From assembly GCF_030766825.1 (NCBI RefSeq), contig NZ_JASFDV010000001.1:1-64000 (forward strand): DNA of 64,000 nucleotides, in the 5' to 3' direction. Below, piece by piece: positions 34,377 to 44,116 of this stretch (its first letter is position 1; every line of letters begins with the position of its first letter). Source of the DNA: Nocardiopsis sp. CC223A. GTDB lineage: Bacteria > Actinomycetota > Actinomycetes > Streptosporangiales > Streptosporangiaceae. A program made the position numbers and the translations under genes. Under the pieces are notes generated by a model. That model had not been told where the DNA came from and did not search any database. It saw only the letters and a list, made by a program, of their open reading frames with translations.

Positions 34377-34907
34377 TCAGGAGGGGTCGAAGGCGGTCCG
34401 GAAGGTCGCGAACGCCGCGTCGTCGAACAGCACGACCCGGATCCGCGGCACCCGCACCGGCGCGGTGTGCAGGGCCTCGGCGGTGATCCGGGCGGCGTCC
34501 GCCATCGGCCACCGGTACACCCCGGTGGAGATCGCCGGGAAGGCCACCGACTCCGCGCCCAGTCCGGCGGCCACCCGCAGGGATTCGGTGTAGCAGGAGG
34601 CCAGCACGGCGGAGCGGTCCTCTGTGGTGCTGTACACCGGGCCGACGGTGTGGATCACCCAGCGGGCGGGCAGCAGGCCGGCGGTGGTCGCCACGGCCTG
34701 CCCGGCGGGCAGGCCGCCGCCGTACCGGGAGGCCCGCAGCGCCCGGCACTCCTCCAGGATCGCCTTGCCGCCCTTGCGGTGGACGGCCCCGTCCACCCCG
34801 CCGCCGCCCAGCAGGGAGCTGTTGGCGGCGTTGACGATCGCGTCCACCCGCTGCTCGGTGATGTCGCCCCTGACGACGGTGATCCGACTGTGCTCCTGGG
34901 TGCCCAT
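34377..34907 (-). CDS. Macro-domain O-acetyl-ADP-ribose deacetylase family protein
   Basis: A 176-residue stand-alone macro domain. It shows ITVVRGDITEQRVDAIVNAANSS (adenine and ribose contacts), GGGGVDGAVHRKGG (the glycine-rich loop with the catalytic aspartate) and AFPAISTGVYRWPM (phosphate loop), matching MacroD-type enzymes that hydrolyse O-acetyl-ADP-ribose or ADP-ribosylated acidic residues. ATG 34907 starts the conserved domain; the longer reading upstream has no similarity. Confidence 0.92.
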   Translation of the reverse strand: MGTQEHSRITVVRGDITEQRVDAIVNAANSSLLGGGGVDGAVHRKGGKAILEECRALRASRYGGGLPAGQAVATTAGLLPARWVIHTVGPVYSTTEDRSAVLASCYTESLRVAAGLGAESVAFPAISTGVYRWPMADAARITAEALHTAPVRVPRIRVVLFDDAAFATFRTAFDPS

Positions 34908-35117
34908 GGTCCTCGTTCCCCCGGTTCCGGGACGGTGCGGTGCGGAAGTATCCCATCCCGCGGTGGACGCGGAGCGACACAAAGGCGAGTCACCTCACAG
35001 ATTCCTCAGGTCGCATCGGCGCCACAGGGCCGGATCGGGGCGCCGCCCTTCCGGTTTCGGGGACGGAGGACCCTTGTCCTATGGGACACCACGATTTAAC
35101 GTGGGGGTACGACAGGG

Positions 35118-35140
35118 TGTAGTACGACCACAAGTAGACT
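35118..35140 (+). promoter_or_regulatory. Likely promoter/operator of the blaI-M56 operon
   Basis: TGTAGTAC at 35118-35125 matches a BlaI/MecI-type half-site (TGTAGT). A -10-like TAGACT at 35135-35140 ends 7 nt before the ATG at 35148. The half-site sits between the -10 and -35 positions, where a BlaI repressor could block its own promoter. Confidence 0.5.
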
Positions 35141-35147
35141 CAAGGTC

Positions 35148-35510
35148 ATGAATCGGCTCGGCGAACTTGAACGCGCAGTGATGGATGTACTGTGGGCACG
35201 AGATGAACCAATGACGGTTCGTGAGGTCGGTCGAGAGCTCGCCGAGCGGGATCTCGCGCACACGACCGTCATGACCGTGCTCGACCGACTGGCCAAGAAG
35301 AAGGTCGTCTCCCGGGCACGCGAAGGTCGTGCGTGGCGGTACCGCCCGGCAGCCAGCCGGGAGACCTACGTGTCCGAGCTGATGTTCGACGCTCTCGGGC
35401 AGACCGGTGATCGTGACGCGGCCCTGGCCGCCTTCGTCCAGTCGATGGACGGCAAGGAGGCGGACGCGCTCCGGCGCGCACTCGCGGAAATCGATCAGCC
35501 AAGGAACTAG
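35148..35510 (+). CDS. BlaI/MecI/CopY-family transcriptional repressor
   Basis: A 120-residue winged-helix repressor. The N-terminal DNA-binding domain reads LGELERAVMDVLWARDEPMTVREV and LAHTTVMTVLDRLAKKKVVSR; the C-terminal helix mediates dimerisation. It is 5 bp upstream of an M56 metallopeptidase gene; in BlaI-BlaR1 systems the membrane peptidase triggers repressor cleavage. No beta-lactamase gene lies nearby, so the target genes are unknown. Confidence 0.94.
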   Translation: MNRLGELERAVMDVLWARDEPMTVREVGRELAERDLAHTTVMTVLDRLAKKKVVSRAREGRAWRYRPAASRETYVSELMFDALGQTGDRDAALAAFVQSMDGKEADALRRALAEIDQPRN

Positions 35511-35515
35511 TCCGT

Positions 35516-36460
35516 ATGGTCAGTGCAGCCCTCCTCTCTCTCGTCGCGGTCGGCTGCCTCGTCGCCATGGCGCTCCTGCACCGGGCGAAGTGGCCCTCGC
35601 GCGGGCCCTACACGGCCGTGATCACCTGGCAGGCACTCGGCCTCGCCTGGGGTGTGTCCACCATCGGGGCGCTCCTGGCCTTCGGACTCTCCTCGTACCG
35701 GCTCGGCGCCGCGGGCGGACTGCTCGCCCTGGCCACCGACATCGTCACCGGCCGCCTGGTCCTCGCCGAGCTCGCCCAGGGCATCCAGGGCGTGCTGCAC
35801 CTACTGGCCGTCGTGCTCGCCGTCGTACTCACCCTGGTGCTCTTCTACGGCCTGGTCGCCTCCTTCGTGCAGGTGGTGCGGGTGCGCCGACGCCACCACG
35901 ACCTGCTCGAACTCGTGGCCCGCGATCACCCGGACGTCCCCGGCGCACGGGTCATCGAGCACCCGGCCGCCGCCGCGTACTGTCTTCCGGGCGTGCTCCG
36001 CTCCCAGGTCGTGATCAGCGAGGGCGCCCTGGCCGTCCTCGACAACCGGGAGCTGGCGGCCGTCCTGGCTCACGAGCACGCCCACCTCCGCGAGCGCCAC
36101 GACCTGGTGCTGCTGCCGTTCTCCTCCCTCAAACGCGCCTTCCCCCGGGTGCGCCTGGTGCGCACCTACTACGAGACCGTCGCGCTGCTCATCGAGATGT
36201 GCGCCGACGACCAGGCCCGCCGCACCAGCTCCTCCCGCGAGCTGGCCATGGCGCTGCTGCGGTTCGGCGCCGCCGGCCCCGCCCCGGTGCCGGCCGGGGC
36301 CATGGCGGCCGTCAAGGAGGCCGAACCCGGAGTGGTGCGCCGGGTCAACCGCCTGCTGCGGCCCGACGACGAGCTCTCCTACCACGCGGGCGCCGTCATC
36401 ATGGGCGCCTCGGCCTTCCTGCTGGCCTCGGTCACCTGCCTGTGGCACATCACCATCTGA
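35516..36460 (+). CDS. M56-family (BlaR1/MecR1-like) membrane metallopeptidase
   Basis: A 314-residue protein with four to five membrane helices and the zinc site H186-E-H-A-H190 in AVLAHEHAHLRERHD on a cytosolic loop, then a third ligand region near YETVALLIEMCADDQA. The C-terminal penicillin-binding sensor domain of BlaR1 is absent, which is usual for the short actinobacterial M56 proteins. It probably cleaves or controls the BlaI-type repressor encoded 5 bp upstream. Confidence 0.92.
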   Translation: MVSAALLSLVAVGCLVAMALLHRAKWPSRGPYTAVITWQALGLAWGVSTIGALLAFGLSSYRLGAAGGLLALATDIVTGRLVLAELAQGIQGVLHLLAVVLAVVLTLVLFYGLVASFVQVVRVRRRHHDLLELVARDHPDVPGARVIEHPAAAAYCLPGVLRSQVVISEGALAVLDNRELAAVLAHEHAHLRERHDLVLLPFSSLKRAFPRVRLVRTYYETVALLIEMCADDQARRTSSSRELAMALLRFGAAGPAPVPAGAMAAVKEAEPGVVRRVNRLLRPDDELSYHAGAVIMGASAFLLASVTCLWHITI

Positions 36461-36605
36461 GCGGTCCCCCGGCAGTCGCCTCCCCGCCGCCGGTGTGACC
36501 TTCCCCCGAGCGGGCCGCCGCCGGGCACGATTCGCACCTCCTGGCCGTTTACCGTGGAGGACGGGCGGACCTCCCGTTCCTCACGAACGTCGTCGGGAGT
36601 GTGTT

Positions 36606-36902
36606 GTGGCAATGATCTGGTACGTCATCTACCTGGTCACCTTCGTGGCCAGCCTGTACGCCCTGATCGAGGCACTCCGGACGCCGGCCGCAGCATTCGA
36701 GATCATGGACAAGCAGAGCAAGAAGCTCTGGGTCACCCTCACCGGTGTCGCCACCGGCCTCTCCGCGCTCGCGGTGTTCTTCAACGTGGCCATCTTCATC
36801 CTGCTGTGCCTGGTCGCCACCCTCATCTTCCTGCTCGACGTGCGCCCCGCCGTCAAGGGCGTGGGCGGCGGCCGCAACGAGGGCCCCTACGGGCCCTGGT
36901 AG
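36606..36902 (+). CDS. DUF2516 small membrane protein
   Basis: A 98-residue protein with three hydrophobic segments: MIWYVIYLVTFVASLYALIE, LWVTLTGVATGLSALAVFF and FILLCLVATLIFLLDVRPAV. The DVRPAVKG followed by GGGRNEGPYGPW end is the family signature. Function unknown. GTG 36606 fits the GGGAG ribosome site; ATG 36612 is an alternative. The last 16 bp overlap the convergent gene at 36887. Confidence 0.9.
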   Translation: MAMIWYVIYLVTFVASLYALIEALRTPAAAFEIMDKQSKKLWVTLTGVATGLSALAVFFNVAIFILLCLVATLIFLLDVRPAVKGVGGGRNEGPYGPW

Positions 36903-39310
36903 GCCTGTTCCAGCTCCGTGAGCATCCGGCGCAGCGCCTGTGCGTAGTCCGGGTCGTCCGTGTAGTACGAGTGACCCATGATCTCCGGGCGCCGCGCCTC
37001 GCCCGGCGGCGCGTCGTAGGCGCGGGGGTCGGGCAGCGGCCGCTCCGGCTCCACCACCGCGGCCCCCGTCCCCGAACCCAGCCGCACCGGCCCCGCGATG
37101 GCGTCGGTGGCCCGCCACAGGTTGCGCCACCCCGCCACCCGGCCGTTCAGGTCCGCGAACGGCTCCGGCCCGAAGAAGGCGGGGAAGTACCGCGCGTACA
37201 ACCGGTCCAGCGGCGACCCGTGCGTGATCAGCGCGACCCGGCCCAGGCAGTCGTCCGGTAGCTGCCACACCGTGGCCGCCGCCAGCACCGACCCCTGCGA
37301 GTGCCCCGACAGCACCACCGCGGTGCCCTCGCGGGTCATCCGCGCCACCCGCGCCACCAGCTGCGGCACCGCCCGCTCGGCGTAGGACGGCGGGGCCAGC
37401 GGGTGCGCCACCCGTGGCCAGAACGTGCCCACGTCCCACAGGGCGCCCACCGCCTGCCGGGTCGGCCGGTCCCGGTAGGCGCTGCGGCCGATCCACACCA
37501 GGGCGACGAGCGCCGCCCCGCCCAGCAGCGACCCGGCGCCGATGAGCACCGACACCGCCCCCTGGGCGACCACCCGCACCCGCCCGGCCACCGCCGCCGC
37601 GGCGGGCTCGGGCCCGTTGGGGGTCAGGTGCCCGGACAGGATCGAGTACAGCACCAGGGCGCCCAGAGCCACAGCCGGGAGCAGCAGCGCCACCAGCACC
37701 CCGGGCACCACCTCGGTCATCCGGCCCAGGGCCCGCGCCCGGGCGATGTCCCACGTCCGCCGGTCCCGCACACTGCGCTCGTAGTCCTCGGTGACCGAGG
37801 TGAGATGCGCCCGGGTGTCCCGCCGCAGCCGCACCGCGAGCACCGCCGCCACGGCCGCCGCCAGCACCGCCTCCAGCGCGATCGCCAGCTGTAGCCAGGA
37901 GTACACGGTGGGGGTCTCCATCGGCAGGCAGTCCGCTCCGGGGGTGGACAGCGCCCGGCAGCCGCTCAGCCACTGCGCCCCCTGGTACACCACCGCGGCC
38001 GAGAACGCCCCGCCGGCCAGCGCACCCAGCGCCGCCGTGGCCGGCCCGGCCATCCCGCGCATCGCCGTCCCGCGGTGCGCCCGGGCGGAGACGTACAGCA
38101 CCACCGCGGCCGCCAGGGTCAGCAGCACCAGCGCCACCTGGACGGTGAACAGGGCGTTGAGCACCGACGCGTGCCCGGGCAGCCGCCCCTGGGCGGTCCA
38201 CCCCGGCCGTGGCCACAGCACGTACACCGCGGTCGCGGCGAGCAGCACCAGGGTGGTGTCGCGCAGTATCCGGCACAGGCGGTCGGCCCGCGCGTTCCAC
38301 CGCGGGTCCACCCCGGGGACCAGCACGCTGGCCGCGCTCGCCAGGGCCACCGCCCCCAGCGCCCCGACCAGCGCCGCGCCCCAGGCGCGGGCCGGTCCGC
38401 CGGCCGCGTCGTACAGCAGCGCGGGCACCGCCACCAGCAGGGACAGCACCCCCAGTGACACCGCGATGTGCGCCGACCGCAGCCGCGCCATGATCTCGCT
38501 GTTGCGCCACAGGTCGGGGTGGCTCAGCGGAGCCCCGGGGCCGTACACCGGTGGCATCGGGGAGGAGACCACCTCGTAGTCGGCCGCGGTGTGCCGCGAC
38601 AGCCGCCACAGCACCGCCACCACCGCCAGCGGCACCAGAGAGCCCACCACCAGGGCCGGACCGGTCGCCGACAGCACCGAGTCGGGCGACGCCCAGAAGG
38701 ACAGCCACGGCCGTGCCCGCACGCACTCCTCGCCCAGTCCGGCGGCGCACTGCCACCCGAGCAGGTCCACGCCGATCCCGGCGGCCGCCACCGTGATGAG
38801 CACGGTCAGGGACAGCGCCAGCAGCCGCATCCCGGCCCCGTACACGTTGTCGGCGACCCGCGCCGCCCCGCGCAGGTCGCGGGTCGCCCGCCCCGGGCGC
38901 ATCCAATACGCCACGTTGACCAGCATGAACGGCAACAGCAGCAGCCAGAAGGCGCGCGAGGAGCTGCCCGAGGTGAGGTTGCCCCAGGCGAAGATCTCCC
39001 GCCGCACCCCGGGCACGGTCTCGGTGTCCGCGCCCCGCCGCCAGCGGAAGAACCCGGCGAGCCGGTCACCGCCCACCCGCATGGCGGGCTCGACGTCCAG
39101 CAGCTCCTCGGCCTGACCGCCGCTGACCCCGTGCACGCGCAGCTCCACCCGCCCGCGCCCGGACCCCGCGGCGGTGCCGGCACCGCCGGGGTGCGCGCCG
39201 GGACCGTCCGCGGGCACCGGCGGCTCCGCGGCGGCGGGGGAGCCGGGGGTCCGGGGGTCGGCGGCGGAGAGGGGGCCGGGGGATCGGAGGGGCTTGGTTT
39301 GATCCGACAT
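36887..39310 (-). CDS. Large multi-TM protein with a C-terminal alpha/beta-hydrolase (GHSQGS) domain
   Basis: An 807-residue protein. An N-terminal Pro/Gly linker leads to VELRVHGVSGGQAEELLDVEPAM, then about ten membrane helices spread over residues 130-620, followed by a cytosolic or extracytosolic hydrolase segment with ALWDVGTFWPRVAHPLAPPSY and the nucleophile elbow VVLSGHSQGSVLAAA. The HGVSGG near the start resembles an oxyanion loop, so the hydrolase fold may be split by the membrane region. The substrate is unknown. ATG 39310 is chosen over an upstream ATG with no support. Confidence 0.72.
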   Translation of the reverse strand: MSDQTKPLRSPGPLSAADPRTPGSPAAAEPPVPADGPGAHPGGAGTAAGSGRGRVELRVHGVSGGQAEELLDVEPAMRVGGDRLAGFFRWRRGADTETVPGVRREIFAWGNLTSGSSSRAFWLLLLPFMLVNVAYWMRPGRATRDLRGAARVADNVYGAGMRLLALSLTVLITVAAAGIGVDLLGWQCAAGLGEECVRARPWLSFWASPDSVLSATGPALVVGSLVPLAVVAVLWRLSRHTAADYEVVSSPMPPVYGPGAPLSHPDLWRNSEIMARLRSAHIAVSLGVLSLLVAVPALLYDAAGGPARAWGAALVGALGAVALASAASVLVPGVDPRWNARADRLCRILRDTTLVLLAATAVYVLWPRPGWTAQGRLPGHASVLNALFTVQVALVLLTLAAAVVLYVSARAHRGTAMRGMAGPATAALGALAGGAFSAAVVYQGAQWLSGCRALSTPGADCLPMETPTVYSWLQLAIALEAVLAAAVAAVLAVRLRRDTRAHLTSVTEDYERSVRDRRTWDIARARALGRMTEVVPGVLVALLLPAVALGALVLYSILSGHLTPNGPEPAAAAVAGRVRVVAQGAVSVLIGAGSLLGGAALVALVWIGRSAYRDRPTRQAVGALWDVGTFWPRVAHPLAPPSYAERAVPQLVARVARMTREGTAVVLSGHSQGSVLAAATVWQLPDDCLGRVALITHGSPLDRLYARYFPAFFGPEPFADLNGRVAGWRNLWRATDAIAGPVRLGSGTGAAVVEPERPLPDPRAYDAPPGEARRPEIMGHSYYTDDPDYAQALRRMLTELEQAYQGP

Positions 39311-39466
39311 GCCAGCATCCTGCCACGCTCCGTGTCCGCGCGGCAGCGCCGATCCCCACCCTGTGGACAACCCGGGGATCCCGCCCCGCCGCCCGGAGCC
39401 GCGGCCGGCACCGCCGCCCCCGGCCGCCCCCGGAGGCGGCCGACCCGGCCCGCTCCGCCCGACCGG

Positions 39467-40471
39467 TCAGTCGACCAGGGAGGGGTCGTCGACGGCCCAG
39501 GTGTTGCAGGCCCCCGGGGTCTGCTCCTCCCAGCCGGCGAGCGTCCAGTGCACGCTGTTCTCCGCCGAACCGTGCGTGCGCTCGCTCTCCGGGCCGCCCT
39601 CCCGGTCGGCGGTCGCCTGCGCGTCGGCGAGCAGGGTGTCCAGGTCGTCCCCGGTCAGCGGGTAGCCCACCCGCACCGACCCCAGGAACGCCCCGGCCAG
39701 GCAGTTCGCCTGCAACTCGCTGCGCCGCGTCCAGCCGTTGCGCGCCAGGTCGCCCCGCTCCAGGCCCCGCTGTTCGTGGTAGTACTCCAGCAGCCCCGAC
39801 TCGCCCTGCACGTGGTGCCCGTACTCGTGCGCCAGCAGCGAGGCGTACACGACACCGTCGCCCGCCCCGTTCCACTTGTCCACCACGTCGGCGACCCCGA
39901 TGTAGATGCTCGCGCTCGCCCGGCAGTAGAAGGCCCCCGCCTGCGACGGGTAGCTCCGGCAGGGGCTCACCCCGGGCTCCTCCCAGAACACCCGGCGCGG
40001 CGGCGTGAACGGGATGCCCGCCCGGGCGAACTGGGTCTCCCAGGCGTCGTCCAGGCAGTCCGCGACGGAGTTCAGGAACGCCCCCATCGACTCCGGGTCG
40101 TCCGCCGCCAGCTCCGGCGCCGGGCACGGGCGCGGGCTCAGCCGCCCCGTGTCGTACAGCGGATTGGCCACCAGCGCCGTGTGCCCCGTGGGCCGCTCCG
40201 GCGCCTCCACGGCGCCCGGCAGCGGCCCGGAACGGTCGCCCCCGGAGGGCCCCCACCCGGCCCCGGAGTCGGAGCCGACGGCCGGGGCGCCGGACACGTC
40301 CGCCGCACCGCCGCCGGACTCCTCGACGGTCGTCCACGACAGCAGGGTGAGCGCCAGCAGGATCACCAGCAGACCGGTGACCATGGTGAAAACACGGCGG
40401 TCGGCGCGCCGCGCCCGTTCCGCCGCGGACACCTCACCCGAACCCGGCACCGCCGACCGTCCCGTTCTCAC
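39467..40471 (-). CDS. Neutral zinc metallopeptidase (YpfJ family), paralogue 1
   Basis: A 334-residue membrane-anchored metallopeptidase with an N-terminal helix (VFTMVTGLLVILLALTLLSW) and the zinc motif HEYGHHVQGESGLLE, then ELQANCLAGAFLGSVRVG, which provides the downstream glutamate ligand region. YpfJ-family proteins are predicted zincins with unproven substrates. GTG 40471 (coding V-R-T-G-R) mirrors the GTG-AGA start of the adjacent paralogue. The frame is open to 40549, but that would overlap the neighbour. Confidence 0.84.
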   Translation of the reverse strand: MRTGRSAVPGSGEVSAAERARRADRRVFTMVTGLLVILLALTLLSWTTVEESGGGAADVSGAPAVGSDSGAGWGPSGGDRSGPLPGAVEAPERPTGHTALVANPLYDTGRLSPRPCPAPELAADDPESMGAFLNSVADCLDDAWETQFARAGIPFTPPRRVFWEEPGVSPCRSYPSQAGAFYCRASASIYIGVADVVDKWNGAGDGVVYASLLAHEYGHHVQGESGLLEYYHEQRGLERGDLARNGWTRRSELQANCLAGAFLGSVRVGYPLTGDDLDTLLADAQATADREGGPESERTHGSAENSVHWTLAGWEEQTPGACNTWAVDDPSLVD

Positions 40472-40505
40472 CGCGCGGCCCGGCCCGGCCCGCGCACCGC
40501 CGCCT

Positions 40506-41432
40506 TCACCGCACCAGCTCCTCGGGTGCCTCCCACGTGTTGCACGCACCCGGATCCACCCGGTCCATACCGTGCGCGGTCCATAGCCGCCCGTTCTCCC
40601 CGCTGCCGTGCGTGTGCCCCAGCCCCCGGTCCGAACGCCGGACGACGTCGTCGAGGATGTTCTCCCGGCCCCGCGGGCCGAACCCCAGGTGCTCCTCGGC
40701 CGAACCGAAGAACACCCCGCCCAGGCAGTTGGCCTGGAGCTCGTTGCGGCGGGTCAGCTCGTCGGCCGTGGTCTGCGGCACCCCCGCGCGGGCCGAGTGG
40801 AACTCCGCCAGGATCCGCGACTGCCCCTGCACGTGGTGCCCGTACTCGTGGCTGATGATGAACGTGTACGCCTCCGGCCGGTCACTGCCCGCCGACGCCG
40901 CCACGATGTCCTCCACCCCCAGGTAGAGGCCCTGGTTGGCCTGGCAGTAGAACGCCGCCGTGTTCCCCGTCGGGAACGCCCCGCAGGGGCTGTGCCCCTC
41001 GGTGTACCAGTACACCCGGTTGGGCGCGGTGAACTCCATCCCGGCGTCCGCGAAGTAGAAGCCCCAGGCCCGGTCCAGGCAGTCGGCGATGGCGTGCGCG
41101 AAGTCCTCCACCGACTCCGGGTCCTCCTCGTCCAGCGCGGGGGCCTCGCAGGTGACCTCGCCCAGCTCCCCGGCCAGATAGAGCGGATTGTCGGTGAGCG
41201 CCGACGCCCCCGTGGCCGGCCTCGCGTCGCCCGCGTCGGCCACCGGTCCCCCCGGGGCCACCGGGTGCGACCAGGCGGCGTCCGTGCCCGGCAGCATCGC
41301 GGAGATGGCCAGGAACCCGGTCAGGGCGACCGCCGCCAGCCCGGTGCCCAGGGTGAGCGACACACCGAGCCCCATCCGCTGGAAGAACCCGGGCCGCTCC
41401 GACCAGTCCCCGACCGGGGGTCCGCCTCTCAC
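40506..41432 (-). CDS. Neutral zinc metallopeptidase (YpfJ family), paralogue 2
   Basis: A 308-residue protein with an anchor helix (VSLTLGTGLAAVALTGFLAI), the cysteine-containing ALDEEDPESVEDFAHAIADC, the zinc motif HEYGHHVQGQSRILAE and RRNELQANCLGGVFFGS. The two adjacent paralogues share motifs and gene order and arose by tandem duplication long ago. GTG 41432 lies 8 nt after GAAGGG. It is transcribed 35 bp upstream of paralogue 1, so they form one operon. Confidence 0.86.
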   Translation of the reverse strand: MRGGPPVGDWSERPGFFQRMGLGVSLTLGTGLAAVALTGFLAISAMLPGTDAAWSHPVAPGGPVADAGDARPATGASALTDNPLYLAGELGEVTCEAPALDEEDPESVEDFAHAIADCLDRAWGFYFADAGMEFTAPNRVYWYTEGHSPCGAFPTGNTAAFYCQANQGLYLGVEDIVAASAGSDRPEAYTFIISHEYGHHVQGQSRILAEFHSARAGVPQTTADELTRRNELQANCLGGVFFGSAEEHLGFGPRGRENILDDVVRRSDRGLGHTHGSGENGRLWTAHGMDRVDPGACNTWEAPEELVR

Positions 41433-41534
41433 CGGCCGAGCCCTTCCGCGCCCCGGATCCGCCGGTGCGCGGGGTTCGTGCGCGGACCGCCCGGGTACAT
41501 CGCGGGCCGGGTGGACCGGATAGGCTCTCGCATC

Positions 41535-43385
41535 ATGTGGTGGGTCGGCTCCTGGCGCCAGGCCGTCGCGGCTGCGACGGCCCTGTTCGTGTTCTCCTCG
41601 TTGCCGGCGGCGCCCGCCGCGGGGGCGGTGGACGCGGCCCCCGCCGCGACGGTGGCGACACCGGCCACCACAGTACCGGCCGCCGGTCCGAGCGTCATCG
41701 GGCACCGGAGCGCCGACGACCCACTGATCACCAACACCGTGGAACTGGAGCTGGACGCACTGGGCGTCCTGCACGCCGAGGAGACCATCGCCTTCGAGGG
41801 CAGGGCCCCCGACGTGTTCGTGCGCGGCCTCACCGAGACGATGCTCTACGACACCGAGCACGACCGCCGGTTCGACGTCAACGGGGTGAAGGTCACCGGC
41901 CCCGACGGGCGGGCGCTCGACGCCGTCACGGAACACCGCGACGGCGCGCTCGTGGTCGAGATCCCCACCCGCGGCCTGGACGAGGTCGTCCTCACCTACC
42001 GGGTCGGTGGGACCGTCAGCGAGGTGTCCGGGGGCGTGCAGATGGAGTGGCGCGCCGTCGGCGCCTACAGCCACACCGTCGAGGCCACCGACGTCACCGT
42101 CACCGCCCCGCTGCCGCCCGAGGCGCTGTCCTGCCTGGCGGGCGAGCCGCGCAGCGCCATGTACTGCACCGCCTCCGACATGGGGCCCGAGTCCGCGCTC
42201 GCGCACTTCCTCCAGGCCGACATGGAGCCCGCCGACCGCCTGGACATCGTCGTCAACTACCCGCCCGGCACCGCCGAGGGCGAACCCATCCTCACCCGCC
42301 GCTGGTCGCTGGCCTCGGCCTTCAAGGTCACACCCGCCACCGCGAGCGTGTTCGGGGTGCTGCTGGTCGTCCTCGTCGGCGGCCTGGCCGTGCTCATCCG
42401 GGTCCGCGGCCGGGACGAGCGCGCCCTGCGCAAGGAGGCCGCGGCGGGCGACCACGCCCCCGTCACCGAGGAGCACGGCCGGGTGCGGTTCGCCCCGCCC
42501 GACGACGTCCACCCCGGCCAGATCGGCACGCTGATCGACGAGCGGGTGGACATCGCCGACCTCACCGCCACCGTTCTGGACCTGGCGGTGCGCGGCTACA
42601 TCCGGTTGGAGGAGCAGCCGCACGAGCACTTCACCTCCGTGGACTGGCGGCTGGTACGCCTGGACGGCCCGCCCGGGGAGACCCTGCTGGCCTCGGAATG
42701 GCTGCTGTTGGACGCCCTGTTCGGGGACCGCCCCACGGTGAAACTGTCCGAACTCGGCTCGCCCCGGGCCTCCGCCGACTTCCCGGCGCGCATCGACCGG
42801 GTCCGCGAGGAGCTGTACCGCGACATGGTGCGGCTCAAGTGGTTCGCCCGCTCGCCCAGCCGGGTGCGCACCCTGTGGAGCACCGTCGGGATGGCGGTCA
42901 CCACGGTCGGTGTGATCCTCACGGTGGTGCTGGCCGTGTTCACCACCGCGGCCTTCACCGGCCTGGCGGTGGTCATCGCCGGGGCCGCCATCACCGCCGG
43001 GGCCCAGTACATGCCGGCCAAGACCAAGCTGGGCAGTTCGGTGTACGCCCACACCATGGGCTTCCGGCGCTACCTGCTCAGCCCGCGCGCGCAGACGGCC
43101 CCGCCCGGCCAGCGCGTCGAGCTCTACTCGCGCTACCTGCCCTACGCCGTCATCTTCGACGACGTCGACCGCTGGTCGGACATCCTGGCCGAGGCCGCCC
43201 TGAGCGACCTCACCCCGGAGGAGCTGACCGGTGACGGCCTGGCCTGGTACACCGGTCCGCGCGAGTGGCGGATCGGGGACTTCTCGGACTCCATCAGCGC
43301 GTTCGTGGTGTCCCTGACCGGCATCATCACCAACACCCGCAGGCTGCGGGTGCTCAACCAGCTCCAGCGTTCCGAACGCCGGTAG
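41535..43385 (+). CDS. DUF2207 exported membrane protein
   Basis: A 616-residue protein with a signal peptide ([22 protein letters not shown]), an N-terminal extracellular beta-rich DUF2207 domain ([39 protein letters not shown]), a single membrane helix around [19 protein letters not shown], a cytosolic winged-helix-like part ([17 protein letters not shown]) and paired helices near [20 protein letters not shown]. Family function unknown. A TAGGCT box (41521-41526) ends 8 nt before ATG 41535, suggesting a leaderless mRNA. It is divergent from the metallopeptidase pair. Confidence 0.88.
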   Translation: MWWVGSWRQAVAAATALFVFSSLPAAPAAGAVDAAPAATVATPATTVPAAGPSVIGHRSADDPLITNTVELELDALGVLHAEETIAFEGRAPDVFVRGLTETMLYDTEHDRRFDVNGVKVTGPDGRALDAVTEHRDGALVVEIPTRGLDEVVLTYRVGGTVSEVSGGVQMEWRAVGAYSHTVEATDVTVTAPLPPEALSCLAGEPRSAMYCTASDMGPESALAHFLQADMEPADRLDIVVNYPPGTAEGEPILTRRWSLASAFKVTPATASVFGVLLVVLVGGLAVLIRVRGRDERALRKEAAAGDHAPVTEEHGRVRFAPPDDVHPGQIGTLIDERVDIADLTATVLDLAVRGYIRLEEQPHEHFTSVDWRLVRLDGPPGETLLASEWLLLDALFGDRPTVKLSELGSPRASADFPARIDRVREELYRDMVRLKWFARSPSRVRTLWSTVGMAVTTVGVILTVVLAVFTTAAFTGLAVVIAGAAITAGAQYMPAKTKLGSSVYAHTMGFRRYLLSPRAQTAPPGQRVELYSRYLPYAVIFDDVDRWSDILAEAALSDLTPEELTGDGLAWYTGPREWRIGDFSDSISAFVVSLTGIITNTRRLRVLNQLQRSERR

Positions 43386-43422
43386 GGACTCCACAGTCGG
43401 GAAAGCAAAGGGGGAGCGGCCC

Positions 43423-43848
43423 ATGCGCTCGGTCGTGCAGCGGGTTTCGCACGCGTCGGTGACGGTGGACGGCGAGGTGGTCGGGGAGATCACCGAACCC
43501 GGCCTGATGGCCCTGGTGGGGGTGACCCACACCGACACGGAGGCCGACGCCGCCAGGCTCGCCCGCAAACTGTGGACGCTGCGCATCCTGGAGGACGAGC
43601 GGTCGTGCTCCGACGTCGACGCGCCGCTGCTGGTCGTCAGCCAGTTCACGCTCTACGGCGACGCCCGCAAGGGCCGCCGTCCCACCTGGCAGGCGGCCGC
43701 GCCCGGCCCGGTCGCCGAACCCCTGGTGGACGCCGTGGTCGAGGAGCTGCGCGGACTGGGCGCCACGGTCGCCACCGGGGTTTTCGGCGCCCGCATGTCG
43801 GTGGGCCTGACCAACGAGGGCCCCTTCACCGTCCTCCTGGAGGTCTGA
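43423..43848 (+). CDS. dtd: D-aminoacyl-tRNA deacylase
   Basis: A 141-residue enzyme that hydrolyses D-aminoacyl-tRNAs. The diagnostic motifs are [21 protein letters not shown], the [15 protein letters not shown] active-site strand with its threonine, and the terminal [11 protein letters not shown] (the GPxTV/I box that excludes L-aminoacyl substrates). ATG 43423 lies behind GGGGGAGCGG. It follows the DUF2207 gene by 37 bp. Confidence 0.96.
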   Translation: MRSVVQRVSHASVTVDGEVVGEITEPGLMALVGVTHTDTEADAARLARKLWTLRILEDERSCSDVDAPLLVVSQFTLYGDARKGRRPTWQAAAPGPVAEPLVDAVVEELRGLGATVATGVFGARMSVGLTNEGPFTVLLEV

Positions 43849-44116
43849 CCCGCCGCCGAGAACGGCCGCCCGTTCCGCACCGGTGGACGGCCTGCCTCAC
43901 CGGCCTCATCGCGGACACGAACACCCCGGACGCCGCGCCGCGGATCGCCGACGCGGACGTGCGCCCGTGCGGCCTGCGCGAGGAGCGGACGTCCGGACGA
44001 CCGCGGTGGCCTGCCGGGCCCAGGGGGCCGGAAACGGCACGTCCCGGCCACCGGGCTGGAAGGCCCGGAACCGGGACGTGAGGGGGCGGTGGTCCGTTCG
44101 GGGAGAGGGACGGGGA

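Noticed and set aside
40506..43649. A 1047-codon reverse-strand frame ending in the zinc metallopeptidase
   Set aside because: Only the last ~308 codons (from GTG 41432) resemble the family; the rest is antisense to the DUF2207 gene.
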